Part shown: piece by piece, positions 41,101 to 53,000 of the stretch
Layout of the letters: each line of letters begins with the position of its first letter
Numbering within the stretch: the stretch's first letter is position 1
DNA from: Branchiostoma floridae
Lineage: Eukaryota > Chordata > Leptocardii > Amphioxiformes > Branchiostomatidae
Direction of reading: 5' to 3'
Assembly (NCBI RefSeq): GCF_000003815.2
Contig: NC_049991.1
Location: 9,271,693-9,335,692 of the forward strand
DNA: 64,000 bases
Translations under genes and position numbers: made by a program
The notes under the pieces: model-generated
Seen by the model: the letters and a program-made list of their open reading frames with translations, nothing else
What the model was told of the DNA's origin: nothing
Databases searched by the model: none

Positions 41101-43202
41101 CTGTCCATCGTGGGTGTGGGGTCCTCCCTGCAGTTGGGACAAGTACACCTGTCCATCGTGGGTGTGGGGTCCTCCCTGCAGTTGGGACAAGTACACCTGT
41201 CCATCGTGGGTGTGGGGTCCTCCCTGCAGTTGGGACAAGTACAGCTGTCCATTGTGGGTGTGGGGTCCTCCCTGCAGTTGGGACATGTACAGCTGTCCAT
41301 CGTGGGTGTGGGGTCCTCCCTGCAGTTGGGACATGTACAGCTGTCCATCGTGGGTGTGGGATCCTCCCAGTTGAGGTATAGATGATGTGATGATGCCCTG
41401 TTACAGCTCTGTGCTTGGATGTCCTCCTTCAAGTCAGGGGTGTCTACTTCACTCATACATGTATTACCTTGACCAACATTTGCTATGTCGTGGGGTGATG
41501 TTTTCCTCTTCTTCTTCTCATTGATCGCTTTGAGACTTGTTTCTACTTCCCTGATCATTGTGCTTGTGAGAGCTCCTGCAGGTGGTGAAGAATGGTTTTC
41601 TGCCACTATTTGATCCATCCAATTATCATACTCCAATGGTGTTGATTGACATCTCTCCTCATGCCATGAGGTTGGCACAGATTTAGCCTTGCGAACTTTT
41701 CTGGCCTTTGTTTTTTCAACTTGTGACAACTCTTCTACTTTCTTCTTAGAGTTAGACTCCTTATCTATGTCCTTAGACTCCTCCATTCTATTGTAGGGCT
41801 CCTTCTCTGTTTTTTCAACTTGCAAGGACTCTTGCACTTTCTTCTGAATAGACGTCTTCTCTCTCTTGTAGGGCTCCTCTGTTTTTGCAACTTGCAAGGA
41901 CTCTTGCACTTTCTTCTTAATAGACGTCTTCTCTCTCTTGTAGGGCTCCTCTGTTTTTGCAACTTGCAAGGACTCTTGCACTTTCTTCTGAATAGACGTC
42001 TTCTCTCTCTTGTAGGGCTCCTCTGTTTTTGCAACTTGCAAGGACTCTTGCACTTTCTTCTTAATAGACGTCTTCTCTCTCTTGTAGGGCTCCTCTGTTT
42101 TTGCAACTTGCAAGGACTCTTGCACTTTCTTCTTAATAGACGTCTTCTCTCTCTTGTAGGGCTCCTCTGTTTTTGCAACTTGCAAGGACTCTTGCACTTT
42201 CTTCTGAATAGACGTCTTCTCTCTCTTGTAGGGCTCCTCTGTTTTTGCAACTTGCAAGGACTCTTGCACTTTCTTCTTAATAGACGTCTTCTCTCTCTTG
42301 TAGGGCTCCTCTGTTTTTGCAACTTGCAAGGACTCTTGCACTTTCTTCTTAATAGACGTCTTCTCTCTCTTGTAGGGCTCCTCTGTTTTTGCAACTTGCA
42401 AGGACTCTTGCACTTTCTTCTGAATAGACGTCTTCTCTCTCTTGTAGGGCTCCTCTGTTTTTGCAACTTGCAAGGACTCTTGCACTTTCTTCTTAATAGA
42501 CATCTTCTCTCTCTTGTAGGGCTCCTCTGATTTTGCAACTTGCAAGGACTCTTGCACTTTCTTCTCAGACTCCTTGTCTCCGTTCTTAGACTCCATCCTC
42601 CTCTTGTAGGGCTCCCTCTCTGTCATGTTTTTCTCATTCTCCCGAGAGCCCACCATCATGGAGACAGGAGCTGGGTTCTTTGTCTGTCTGGAGGGTCTCA
42701 TTGGGCCTGTCCTGCGCTCTCCCATCATGTTCTGTTTTTGCTTGATGTCAGCTAATCTTTTTCTATACTCTTCAACCACCATCGCATTTTCGTCTGGGTG
42801 TGTGGGAACTTTGGCATACCTGTGCAAGTAGAGAAAGAACTATATTACTACAAAACACATCTTACTTCTGATAGACAGATCAATACAAACAAAGCCTAAT
42901 TACACCACACATGACAGGTGTACATGAAACTTGATACATTACCTGTTTACTGCCGTGAATCCTCTCTTAGGAGCTGGCTGTCTCTTGTTCAGGTTTGTGA
43001 CCAGGTGTTTTGGTCGGCGGTACCTTGACTCAGGTAGAGGCTGTTTTGGTGGTGAGGGCAGGAGGACAGGAGGCAGTGGGGGGGCATCTAGGAGAGAGGA
43101 CGGTGGGACGGCTTCAGGTGTGGGGACGTGGCGACGTCCACGGATAGAGTATTTCTGCTGGTGCAGGGCAGGACTTTCCTTCTTCACGTTGTTCATATAC
43201 AT
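38181..43202 (-). CDS. Unrecognised repeat-rich protein with 24-residue and CTCPNC repeats
   Basis: Four coding exons fit by splice sites and phase: 42943-43202, 40112-42819, 38937-39034 and 38181-38390 (3276 nt, 1091 residues). A 5'-UTR acceptor (atctttcag|TAC) lies at 43224. The start used is the first Met (MYMNNVKKES); the second Met two codons later is possible. Order: a basic, proline-rich N-terminus (PSSLLDAPPLPPVLLPSPP); a charged helical stretch (VVEEYRKRLADIKQKQ); eleven 24-residue repeats of the type KKVQESLQVAKTEEPYKREK; a linker; fourteen 16-residue repeats REDPTPTMDSCTCPNC; a region with imprecise TPVQGETTN repeats; and a very basic end (TKRRQKTDRNALKDKKSQKR). No catalytic domain, signal peptide or membrane helix is seen. 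The 24-residue repeats are probably helical; the CxCxxC clusters could bind metal. The family is not recognised and no function is assigned. Confidence 0.8.
39120..40111 (-). repeat. 39-bp intronic minisatellite carrying a splice donor in every unit
   Basis: This fills most of intron 2 of the repeat-protein gene. In the sense direction the exon ends ACACCTG|GTGAGTTTTGAAG, and about 25 downstream units each read CACCTGGTGAGTTTTGTAG followed by tgtaggcaccaaacttcata. Each unit thus repeats the last exon bases and the donor. Variant units have lost the G (catggtgag) or gained A runs (near 39475 and 39712). Confidence 0.92.
40690..41375 (-). repeat. 48-bp coding minisatellite (14 copies of CTCPNC)
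   Basis: Unit ggggtcctccctgcagttgg (plus strand) then gacaagtacagctgtccatc then gtgggtgt. It encodes the 16-residue repeat with motif CxCxxC. Changes are few (Ser to Arg in two copies, Met to Lys in one), so the array is recently expanded or under purifying selection. Confidence 0.93.
41800..42560 (-). repeat. 72-bp coding minisatellite (11 copies of KKVQESLQV)
   Basis: It encodes the 24-residue repeat. The last residue alternates between Lys and Gln in a mostly three-unit pattern (K-Q-K-K-Q-K-K-Q-K-Q), suggesting that blocks of three units were duplicated. The first and last copies are the most diverged. Confidence 0.93.
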
Positions 43203-43884
43203 GTTGGTTTGTGTTCCTTAAGTACTGAAAGATGAAAAGGAGAAAAAATGTCAGGAATAACTGAAGAAATCCTGTCTGATTTTGGAAAATGTAGGCTGCA
43301 AACAATAATCATAATTATATTATATGAAGCTAGCTTGTAATTAAGGAAATGTTCCTCCTATGGTTAACACATGAAACTGATCCAGAACTTGAGGTGGAGG
43401 ATTCAAAGCTAATGTGGAGGTGGTTACACCAACTAATTTATGTTCCATCAAAATAATAGAAGAGTTCATTTTTGCAGACACTACCTTAAGAATTCGTTCA
43501 CTTCATTCCATATCAAATGTTCAAACAAATATTATAATTGTTTGGCATCCATATCAAGTTAACAGCTAAGGCCACAGCAAGTAAATTTTATGGATGACAT
43601 CCTCTGCAGACGGCAAAATAGTGAGAAAGTGCAAAAGAAAAACAAGATGGCTAAATTTTCCAAATAAATACGCACTAAACGAAAAAAAATAATCAAAGCA
43701 ACGAAACATGGTATCACAGCCTACAAGCCAGGCATTTATTTCTGTATTCACGATGTGTACTAGTGTAGCAAAGTTGACATTAGTGTGGTAGACTGGTATC
43801 ACTTACCAACATGGCAAAAACACGCATGGCTTCCATGTTGGGGCCACTTTTACAACTATCTAACTAATTTTTTAGTTTCACTTC
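43203..43884. other. 5' leader and first intron region of the repeat-protein gene
   Basis: A splice acceptor at 43225-43226 (minus) precedes 22 bases of leader before the ATG. Further upstream the minus strand shows no recognisable exon. The rest is AT-rich non-coding sequence. Confidence 0.5.
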
Positions 43885-44272
43885 CAGGGTTCTCCCCAGA
43901 ATTTTTTAGTATAGTGGAGGGGCTGGCAAAAATAAACCGCACCAACGCGCTGCACTTTCATGAAAATGGGTTCATTTTGCAATGACAGAGGGTGTCAAAT
44001 ACTACAAGTATAATATACTGTTGTTATTCCTTTGTTGTGAAGTGGCAAAACTACTATTGTTTTGATCATTGCTCATTCACAAGTTTTTGCAGACAATTCT
44101 GACTGGAAAAGTGATGCCACTTGGTACAAAAATCTGTGAATTGTCATTAATCTTAGCAAAACTAACAAAGAAAATAGGGAAGAAACACACTAAATTTGAA
44201 AAATAGTATAGTGGAGCTGGCTGAGAGTATAGTGGAGGGCCTCCCTTATTCCACTCTCTGGGGAGAACCCTG
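43885..44272. mobile_element. 388-bp element with cagggttctccccag terminal inverted repeats
   Basis: Ends cagggttctccccaga...tctggggagaaccctg are inverted copies, and a second internal phrase, agtatagtggaggg, occurs near both ends. It is non-coding. A clear target duplication was not found. It is probably a non-autonomous DNA transposon. Confidence 0.7.
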
Positions 44273-47030
44273 TCTTCTATAACTACAGCTATGGCTACCT
44301 GGCTAGTGTCACTTCTACACATGCAACCATTAGCCTACAACACAATATATTTGCCCATTTTGGTACTTTCTCGTCATGTTGACCATCTCTGAAGGAAAAA
44401 GAATCTTGTTTTTTTTTTTTCTGAAATCAGGCAAAAATTAATGCGCGCGCTGATGTCATCCATAAAATTTAATTGCCGTGTAAAAAGCAACAAAATGTTA
44501 CCGCATCATTCAAATAATGATTTCAGCAAAATAACTAAGCCATGGTGATAAATTTACTGTATTCACGAATATATAACTTTGTAAAGAAATAATCTTCTTA
44601 CAGGAATACACAAACTTCACACCTAAACAACAGTTCGAATGACTTTTCACGACTTCTTCACCACCTGACGACACTGTGCTGACTGTGGGAGGGGGGCGGC
44701 TTGATCAATCCAGTTGTTGCCTGCGTATGACGGCGTCAGGAACAAATTTAGCGCCACAGTTTAAAGCGACTGGTGTTGGAAGTAAACTTGCTGTGGCTTT
44801 TTTTTTTACCCATAAACTGCTATGATACTCTAAAACATCAATAGCTTATACCTAAAAACCACATCCTCCAACCAACGTATTTAAACTTACCGCGATCTTA
44901 CCTTCAATGAAATCCACATAAACTTGCAAGAACGAAGAACATTATCGGTGAAGATCGGTGAAGTCTGTAATAAACAAAACGATAAAAGTTCTCTGTGGCA
45001 GAGTCTTTGGTCCTAAAGTGCCCCTGGAGGCACCCAGGCCCGGCGGAGTTGTGCAATGCGTCTAACCCATCTTGTCGGTCGGGCTGCAGTGTTGAAAAGG
45101 GAGGTAGAACGGGATGGGGCGCCCTCTTGCGGAAATCAAGTGTGCTGCAGGATGGCGTCAGGAGAATCCTCAAGATGTTCTCAGATGATGGACAACTTTT
45201 CGACTGTCCCTAACTTCTTGGCCTCGGCGTCTACGGTGAGGTCATTTTACCTCAGGATGCAGGCAAGGCTAATTAACGATTCCCCGGACTGTGTGACGTT
45301 AACGCCCGCGCTATTCAAAACGGGAAATGATTTTTTTCAGCAGAGAAGTGCGCGCACGTCCGTTCGTGTCGGAGGTTGCAGTGGTCTGTTGACGTTACCA
45401 AGGTGTTCGATTATGGTCGGCAAGGCTTCGCGCTTGACATTGTTCCAGAACAGACGTAATAAAGATTTGTTAGGGTTATACTATCAAGGCTGAAGGGGAT
45501 ATTTCTGGACGACTGTTTTAAAAGTTCGGATAATCCTTGCCGAAAAGAAAACAGTCTATATTACAATAGTGCATTACTTTTACCCGACTACAACAGAAAA
45601 TTCGCGAAGTAAATGAGCAAAAACAAAGCTCTCTTGAGCAGTGTCTATAGTCGTCAACACCCCTATCCTAATCGCAGTTGTGTCCATCAATGGTCAATTT
45701 TGAGTGCAAGAGCAACGAAATTTCTTACAATTGTACCTGTTTTGAACTGTCTCTAACAGAATGTACAAACAAAGCTCTACGTACAAAGTATGTAGGCCTC
45801 TTCTTAGTGTATACATCGATAACAACAAACTGTAACTATGAAATATGCAAATAATATACTCATTTGCAAAAACTATCCAGCTCTCTCTTCTCCATCCTTT
45901 AGAAATACCTGCACCTTGTTTTTTGGTCACTAGGAGTCGCTGTGAGACCGTGAGCAAACTAGTAGAAACGGCGTAGTGAAATAGCAAAAGGCTTCAACGA
46001 GATATTAGTGGGTTTAATGCAATTTCCCTGAAGTTTGTTGTTTAAGTTGAACAGTTGGTGAAATGAGCCCTGACCTACCACTCTGGTCATTTTTGCCGAA
46101 TTTGGAGCTAGAATTGTTTGCGCAAGTTGGGGAGGGGGAGGAGGGTGGCATCAAATCGTATTGACTGCTGCAGGGCTTTCTTGCTTATGGTTGCCACGGC
46201 TAGGTGTTTGAAGTGTTTCCTACATTTATTCATTTCTACACAAGGCAAATACACTAGGGTCTACAACTTCTTCTTGGTGCTGACACACACATAGATTACA
46301 AACGTATCCCTGGCGTTAAACACCATAATAGCTATAAGCGAGAGTACCTGTCCTTGGTGCTGAACACCCTCAAGTACGTAAACATGCCTTTCCTCCACAG
46401 TACATTGTACAGGTACACACACATGGGCCTTTTCCCCTTCTATTTACGGTACAGAATATAAGAATCACTTAATTGGTGCTAATTTAGAAGAAAACGTCAA
46501 GACTTTTCAGTTTGCCTTCACACGTTTCAGGTTTGGTGGGATGTTTCCCTGATTGCAGTTTGATTATGGAAAGAGCTATCTATGTCTATAACTATATATC
46601 TACATATCTATATATCTATATAATTTTGGCAGCCCCTTCCCCATATTTCCTGGCTCAGTTTTATAGACTGTTTGTAGACTAAATCTGCCCCCTTTAGTTT
46701 TTTTTTCTCCCCAAATACTTAGCTTCTCTGAACTTGTGCGCAGAAACTATAGCGACCATCTTTGGTACTGCAGTGAATTCGACAGTTTTATCCTCTTTAA
46801 ACATGCTATTACCAAAACATTTTGGCTGCATGAATCAACATTTATCATTTTGTTCAAGAAAAATAAGCTAGAAAGAGCATCGATTGATATTAGGTATGTC
46901 CCCGAATGTATAGGAATGAACACTCGTCAAATGTTCTGCTACATTTACGTGTGTTGCATCGAATCTCGTGCGCGCAAACTACTCGCTAATTTCTGTCTGA
47001 TAATTGTACTTCCGCATACAGCCGAGAAAA
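44273..47030. other. Intergenic region with possible divergent promoter
   Basis: Between the start of the repeat-protein gene (minus) and the FKBP gene (plus). A minus-strand donor-like GAAG|GTAAGATC at 44895-44902 could end a 5'-UTR exon of the repeat-protein gene. A plus-strand ATG frame at 45152-45235 ending ACG|GTGAGG could be a first exon, but no partner exon was found. The rest has no supported feature. Confidence 0.35.
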
Positions 47031-50000
47031 ATGTCTCAAGTATCTCAAGGTGTTCTGAAGGAGGTTGTGCGGCCAGGTAACGGCCCACAGGTGCAGAGGG
47101 GCAACACGATCACCGTACACTGTACAGGGAACCTGGTCAACCCTCCCAAGAAATTCTGGAGGTCAGGAAATATCCTTACTTTATCATTCTATTATAACGG
47201 TTAAGCACGAGGCCGCTAGTCTCCAAGCGGTATGCCTAAACACCGCAAACGAGTGCAAACCAGCGCAAACCAGCGCAAACGAGTCTATNNNNNNNNNNNN
47301 NNNNNNNNNNNNNNNNNNNNNNNNNNNNNNNNNNNNNNNNNNNNNNNNNNNNNNNNNNNNNNNNNNNNNNNNNNNNNNNNNNNNNNNNNNNNNNNNNNNN
47401 NNNNNNNNNNNNNNNNNNNNNNNNNNNNNNNNNNNNNNNNNNNNNNNNTGTTTGCCAAACGCTGAACCGACACATATACGTGACGAGCGCGAAGCGCGAG
47501 TGTCGAGTCAACCCTAACCCTAGCTAAAAAATGTCAAAAATCCGCGGCGGCATGCCCGGCTCCAGCCCCCCGTGAAAGCGAGTGTTAGCCGTACGCGTAG
47601 ACGAGTGATGGGCATTGGAATCATGCCACCGTGGATTTTTGACATGTTTTGGCTGTCAAAAGCGCCTGCGCCAAGCCATGAAGGTACTTTCTAAGTAACC
47701 GACAATTTCCCCATCTAGACCCCTAACACGGATGATCCAAGATGGCGGCCAGAAATCCTTTCGAACTTGAAACAAGCGGAATAACTAAAAAAAACTGGTA
47801 AAAACTTATAATTTGCCGTGTTTTTTAATCTCTCATTGCACAGACAGTGTATTTAGAGCATTAAACAAGGCCATTGTCCCATGAATACTGCATAATAGAC
47901 CCGTTTGCGCTGGTTTGCGCTGGTTTGCGCTGGTTTGCGGTATTTAGTCATACCCGTCTCCAAGCAGACCCAACGGTGCCTTAGAGATAGTATCAAAGCT
48001 GGCCAGGGACTTAGTACGGCACCAAGGTGCCCGTTTGACTCCCTTAGCCGGCTATCTCCCTTTGGCCGGCTATATTCCTTTGCCAGCTTTAATATATTAT
48101 CTCTAAGGCACCGATGGGTCTGCTTGGAGACTACGAGGCCGCGAGGCGAGGCTTTTTCAAGCCTATTGTTCATCTCCAAGCAGATGTCGATGAGGAAATA
48201 TCGAATCATTTTAATAGTCATGTTTAAACCAAGTTTAAACACATGATTTTTCGATAAATTGGCAAAATAGAGGGGTCTGCATGTGATCTGTAAAATGCAA
48301 AATTCAGGAAAAAGGTACATTGCTTTGTCAATTGTATTTATGCCAATAATGGGGACTGTTTTACACAACAGAGGGCTTTACCATTAGTTTCAAATTACAT
48401 CTGATATAGTTTCCTCCCCACCTGTCCCCCCCCCCCCTCCTTGTTACAACAGTCCGATTTTGTCTACGCCTCGCAGTAGACTTTCATATTATAGGCAGCA
48501 TAATCTTCAAGAAGATGAAGGTGGCTGCCTTATTGAAGAAGACAAAAATCAATCTGCAAATATACTGACACAACCAGATGTTTATTTACTATATGAATGA
48601 ATGGATTTTATTGCTCAATGATCGCACAAGGTACAATGTATGGCAACCAACAACAACTCATAGCTATACAGACAATAGTACTAACTTACATACAGGGCTA
48701 CAAATTACAGAACAACAAAATTTCATCGATACAGTCGAACCGCAGAGCTCTATGCGCATCATGTTCTGCGCAGGTTCTCTGGACAGGTCATAAGCCAGAA
48801 CGCAGTTTGTCCTGGTTTGACCCCGCTGCATGCGTATAAACAACTGCCTGCTGTGCAACAAAAAGACCCCAAACCTACATAATGTTTATACTTTTTCACA
48901 TCTACAGGATTTGCCCAGCACAGCCATGTGGATATTTATTGCATTGCAAAAGTTCAGCCAACGTTGTGGCCCCCGAAACAAAGCAATTTTCGGTCTGTGT
49001 ATTTGTGATTACCTTTTCTCCAGTTTGCCGGGGCACAGTCAGTTTTGCCCACAGTCGGACAGTCCATTTCCTCACCTTCACATTGATACCAAACTTGAAG
49101 GGTAAATTTTAGGAGAAACGGTTTTGCCCCCAAAAAAACTACAGCCATGTCAAATTCCCCGGCGTCTTTTTTCGAATGAGAAACCGCACACACTGATCTT
49201 TCACTATGCTTTACAAAACTCAGCCATGATGTTTTGACATCATTACGCTTGCACATGAATCCTACTTATTCTGGCTTCTGGATAATGTTAGTTTTATTTT
49301 CGTGGGCTTCCCGAAATCTATTTGCGACGGCAAGACTTGAGCCGTTAGTTATATCAACTTTTCCAAATGCTGGTTGAACTTGCAACATTAGGCCTGCCCC
49401 CCGCGGCACGAACATGGAACGTACCGGCTGGGTTCCACCGTTCGAACCCAGGTTCGGACCAGGAGTTCCAAACAGATTGACTCAAAATATGATGAATCTT
49501 AAAAACTCTTACTTTGTACTAAAACTCTGTGTCTATGTGTGTTTGATTATCATCATGCCACTTATTATATTGCAAGTGACAGCCGCACCCATTCAGATTC
49601 TTGTACCAAGAAATGAAGTCTGTGACACAATGCGAAATGTATAAAAATTGGGTCCGTCCGCAGGGTAGTGTGCTTTGGTAGCTACAACCAGACTGAAACT
49701 TCACCACTGTGATTTGCGCATGTTCGCAGTTAATTTGGGGGCAAAACCGTTTCTCCTAAAATTTACCCTTCAAGTTTGGTATCAATGTGAAGGTGAGGAA
49801 CTGGACTGTCCTACTGTGGACAAAACTGATTGTGCCCCGGCCAACTGGAGAAAATATAATCACAAATACACAGACCGAAAATTGCTTTTTTTTGAGGGAC
49901 CACAGCGTTGGCTGATCTTTTGCAATGCAATAAATATCCACTTGGCTGTGCTGGGCAAATCATGTAGATACGAAAAAGTATAAACATTATGTATATCTAA

Positions 50001-53000
50001 GGTGTCTTTGTTGCAAAATAAGCTGTTGTTTACACCCATGCAGCGGGGTCAGTCCGTGACCCAGCGTAAGCCGTATTTCAGAGAATAACGCGTTCTACGG
50101 TGACCTGCGGTTCGACTGGATAATAGTACATAATGTATGAGTTATCGAGGTCAGAGGTCGCCCCGGGCGGGCGGGCGTCCATTTTTCCACTCCGGCATTT
50201 CACACTCTTTTTTGTTCTTTTTAGTTCATTTTGTCACACCACCGATATCTCAACACATCCACAAACAACCAGAACCACAGCTTGGACCTTATAGACTCTG
50301 GACGCTCTTGGGCGGTGTATTTTTAGCTCCCTTTCTTTAGCTTATATATCACAACCACAGCGCCCCCCTCCCCCGTTACTCGGAGCGTGCCCGGACGCCA
50401 TTTTCATCGGCCGGTGAGAGCGTTCCATTTTTCATTTTATAGTACTTCTGCTTTGTATATTGTATATTTGTATATTCAATATGTAATTCGCCCCTCACCA
50501 GCGTGGCGTTCCTCCTGCTGAGTAGGAGAGTACCCCTGCAGGTCAAGCATTATGACATGTTTCGTTACATTCTCAGTTATTTTGGGTACCATTCTACTAA
50601 CAACCCACTGCTTAGCGTTAATTGTAAAACCTCACCATAATCCCTCCCCCTTCACTCCCAGGCATGAAGGCAAACCTCACACCCTTAACCCATCCTTTAA
50701 CAGTCCATTCCCGTTAACTCCCCTGCTGGACAACACATGTGCCAATCACTCCCTGAAGTTAACATTAGTCTCTATCTTTATTAACTCTAATGGTAAACTA
50801 GCACCCCACTGCAGACCTAAATTCACACTTTTCAGTCTCACCCTGATAATCCTTCTGGCTGGAGATGTGGAGTTAAATCCGGGACCTAGGGCACCGAAGT
50901 ACCCCTGCGGCGTATGCCATCGAGCCGTCAGGTGGGAAAAGGTGGACGGCCGGCATGCCATCTGTTGCGACTCATGTGATGTCTGGTACCATACTGACTG
51001 CATGGGTATGTCAACACCGGTCTATAATACCATCAACAACCCTAATGTGTCCTGGATTTGCTGCTCCTGCGGCCTACCTAACTTCAGTTCCAGCCTCTTC
51101 AACACTACAGTATTCGAAACTTCTAATTGTTTCTCTTCTTTTAACACCAGCACCTGTTCTAGTCCAGCAAGATCTATCGGCTCACCTATCGCTACGTCTT
51201 CGCCTATCGGATATGGTATTACTCCACCGCCTCGCGACCGCACACATACCAAACCAGTCAGGACCTGTGTGATCAACTTTCAATCTATCCGCAATAAGGT
51301 ACCTGAACTGCACGCATTTTGCGAAGCTGTGCAACCAGACATTGTTGTTGGCACTGAGACGTGGCTGGACTCGTCAGTGGGCAGCAGCGAAATCTTTCCG
51401 GACACGTACAATGTGTTCAGGAGAGACAGAGCTGGCCGGGGAGGGGGTGTGCTTGTTGCTGTAAAGAACAACATCATAGCAACCCACCACCCAGACCCGG
51501 ACTGTCCCTGCGAGTTGACTTGGGTCCGGGTCCACCTGGCTAACAGTAAGTCCATCTACATAGGGGCCTACTATCGCCCCCCCTCAGCTGGTCATGATGA
51601 TTTTGTAGTGCTAGAAAGATCAGTGCTGCAAATGCGGGCTAATAACAACAATGCCCACATCTGGCTAGCAGGTGACTTCAACCTGCCGGATGCGACCTGG
51701 AACCCTGAAGCTAATACCACCGCTTCGAATCCATCCACTCTCACTAGCAATTACATCAGCCTTGCCAACGACTGTGGTCTGGAACAAATGGTCTGCGAAC
51801 CAACACATACATTGGGGCAAACTTCGAACACCCTGGATTTGTTTCTCACCACAAATTCCACCTTAGTGGAGAGAGTCAAAATCTTGCCAGGTCTCAGCGA
51901 TCATGACATCCCGCTGATTGATGTTCAAGTAAAGCCCCAAACATCAAACGCAAAAGATCGGCTCATATACCTGTGGAGGAAAGCTAACATCGATGCACTC
52001 CAACAGGATATGGTAACATACAGCCGAGAGTTCGCAGACCAGGCTCAGCACAATACTGCCTCAGAAAACTGGGAGCTGTTTAAGGCAGCCGTTAGTGGTG
52101 CTGCCAATAAGCATGTCCCCAGGAAAAAAGTGAGGCCACAATCCAGCAAACCCTGGATAACATCCCAGATTTGCAAAGCTATGCGTAAGCGGTCTGAACT
52201 TTTTTCCAAGGCTAGGAGGTCCAACTCCAGTGAAGCCTGGGCAAAGTTCAAGAGGTGTAGGAAGGGAGTTAAGCAGAGAGTTAGGAAGGCCCACAGGGAT
52301 TACGTCTCCAACTATCTGGAGTCTAACATCGAGGAAAATCCCAAAGCCTTTTGGAGCTATGTCAAATCCATCAGACAAGACTCTACTGGTGCGTCAGCCC
52401 TAAGACATCAGGGGGTGCTAACATCTGACCCCAAAGAAAAAGCCGATGCACTGGGGGCCCAGTTTGAGTCAGTGTTTACCAGGGAGGATAAGACCACCGT
52501 TCCTACCCTTGGTGAACCCAAAGCTCCAACTATCCCCTCCCTTAACATCACAGTGGAGGGGGTAGCCAAACAGCTCTCCTGTCTTAACCCCAGCAAGGCC
52601 ACAGGACCAGACGGAATACCACCTCGCCTCCTGAAGACTGTAGCCGAACAAATTGCGCCAATATTACAGGTCATATTCTCCCAGTCAATATCCACGGGAG
52701 ATGTTCCTGAAGATTGGAGAACAGCTAACATCGCTCCAATCTTCAAAAAGGGGGACAGAACCTTGCCTGCAAACTATAGGCCGGTGTCTCTGACATCGGT
52801 CTGTGGTAAAGTGCTCGAACATATCGTGCACAGCCACATGATGAAACATCTAGACACTCATGGCATTCTGTCCCCAGCGCAACACGGCTTCAGGAAGGGT
52901 CTGTCCTGCGAGAGCCAGCTGGTGCTAACCCTCCAAGACCTGGCCAAAAACATGGACCAGAACAAACAGGTCGATGCCGCGGTGCTTGACTTTAGCAAGG

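Noticed and set aside
40327..41385. Plus-strand frames opposite the CTCPNC array
   Set aside because: Shadows of the coding minisatellite; the minus strand has the splice sites and continuous exons.
41820..42530. Plus-strand frame of LLHFLLNRRLLSLVGLLC repeats opposite the 24-residue repeats
   Set aside because: Antisense shadow of the 72-bp coding repeat, with no own splice context.
45152..45235. Possible first exon on the plus strand (MASGESSRCS...) ending at GTGAGG
   Set aside because: No downstream partner exon in matching phase was identified with confidence, and the context gives no independent support.
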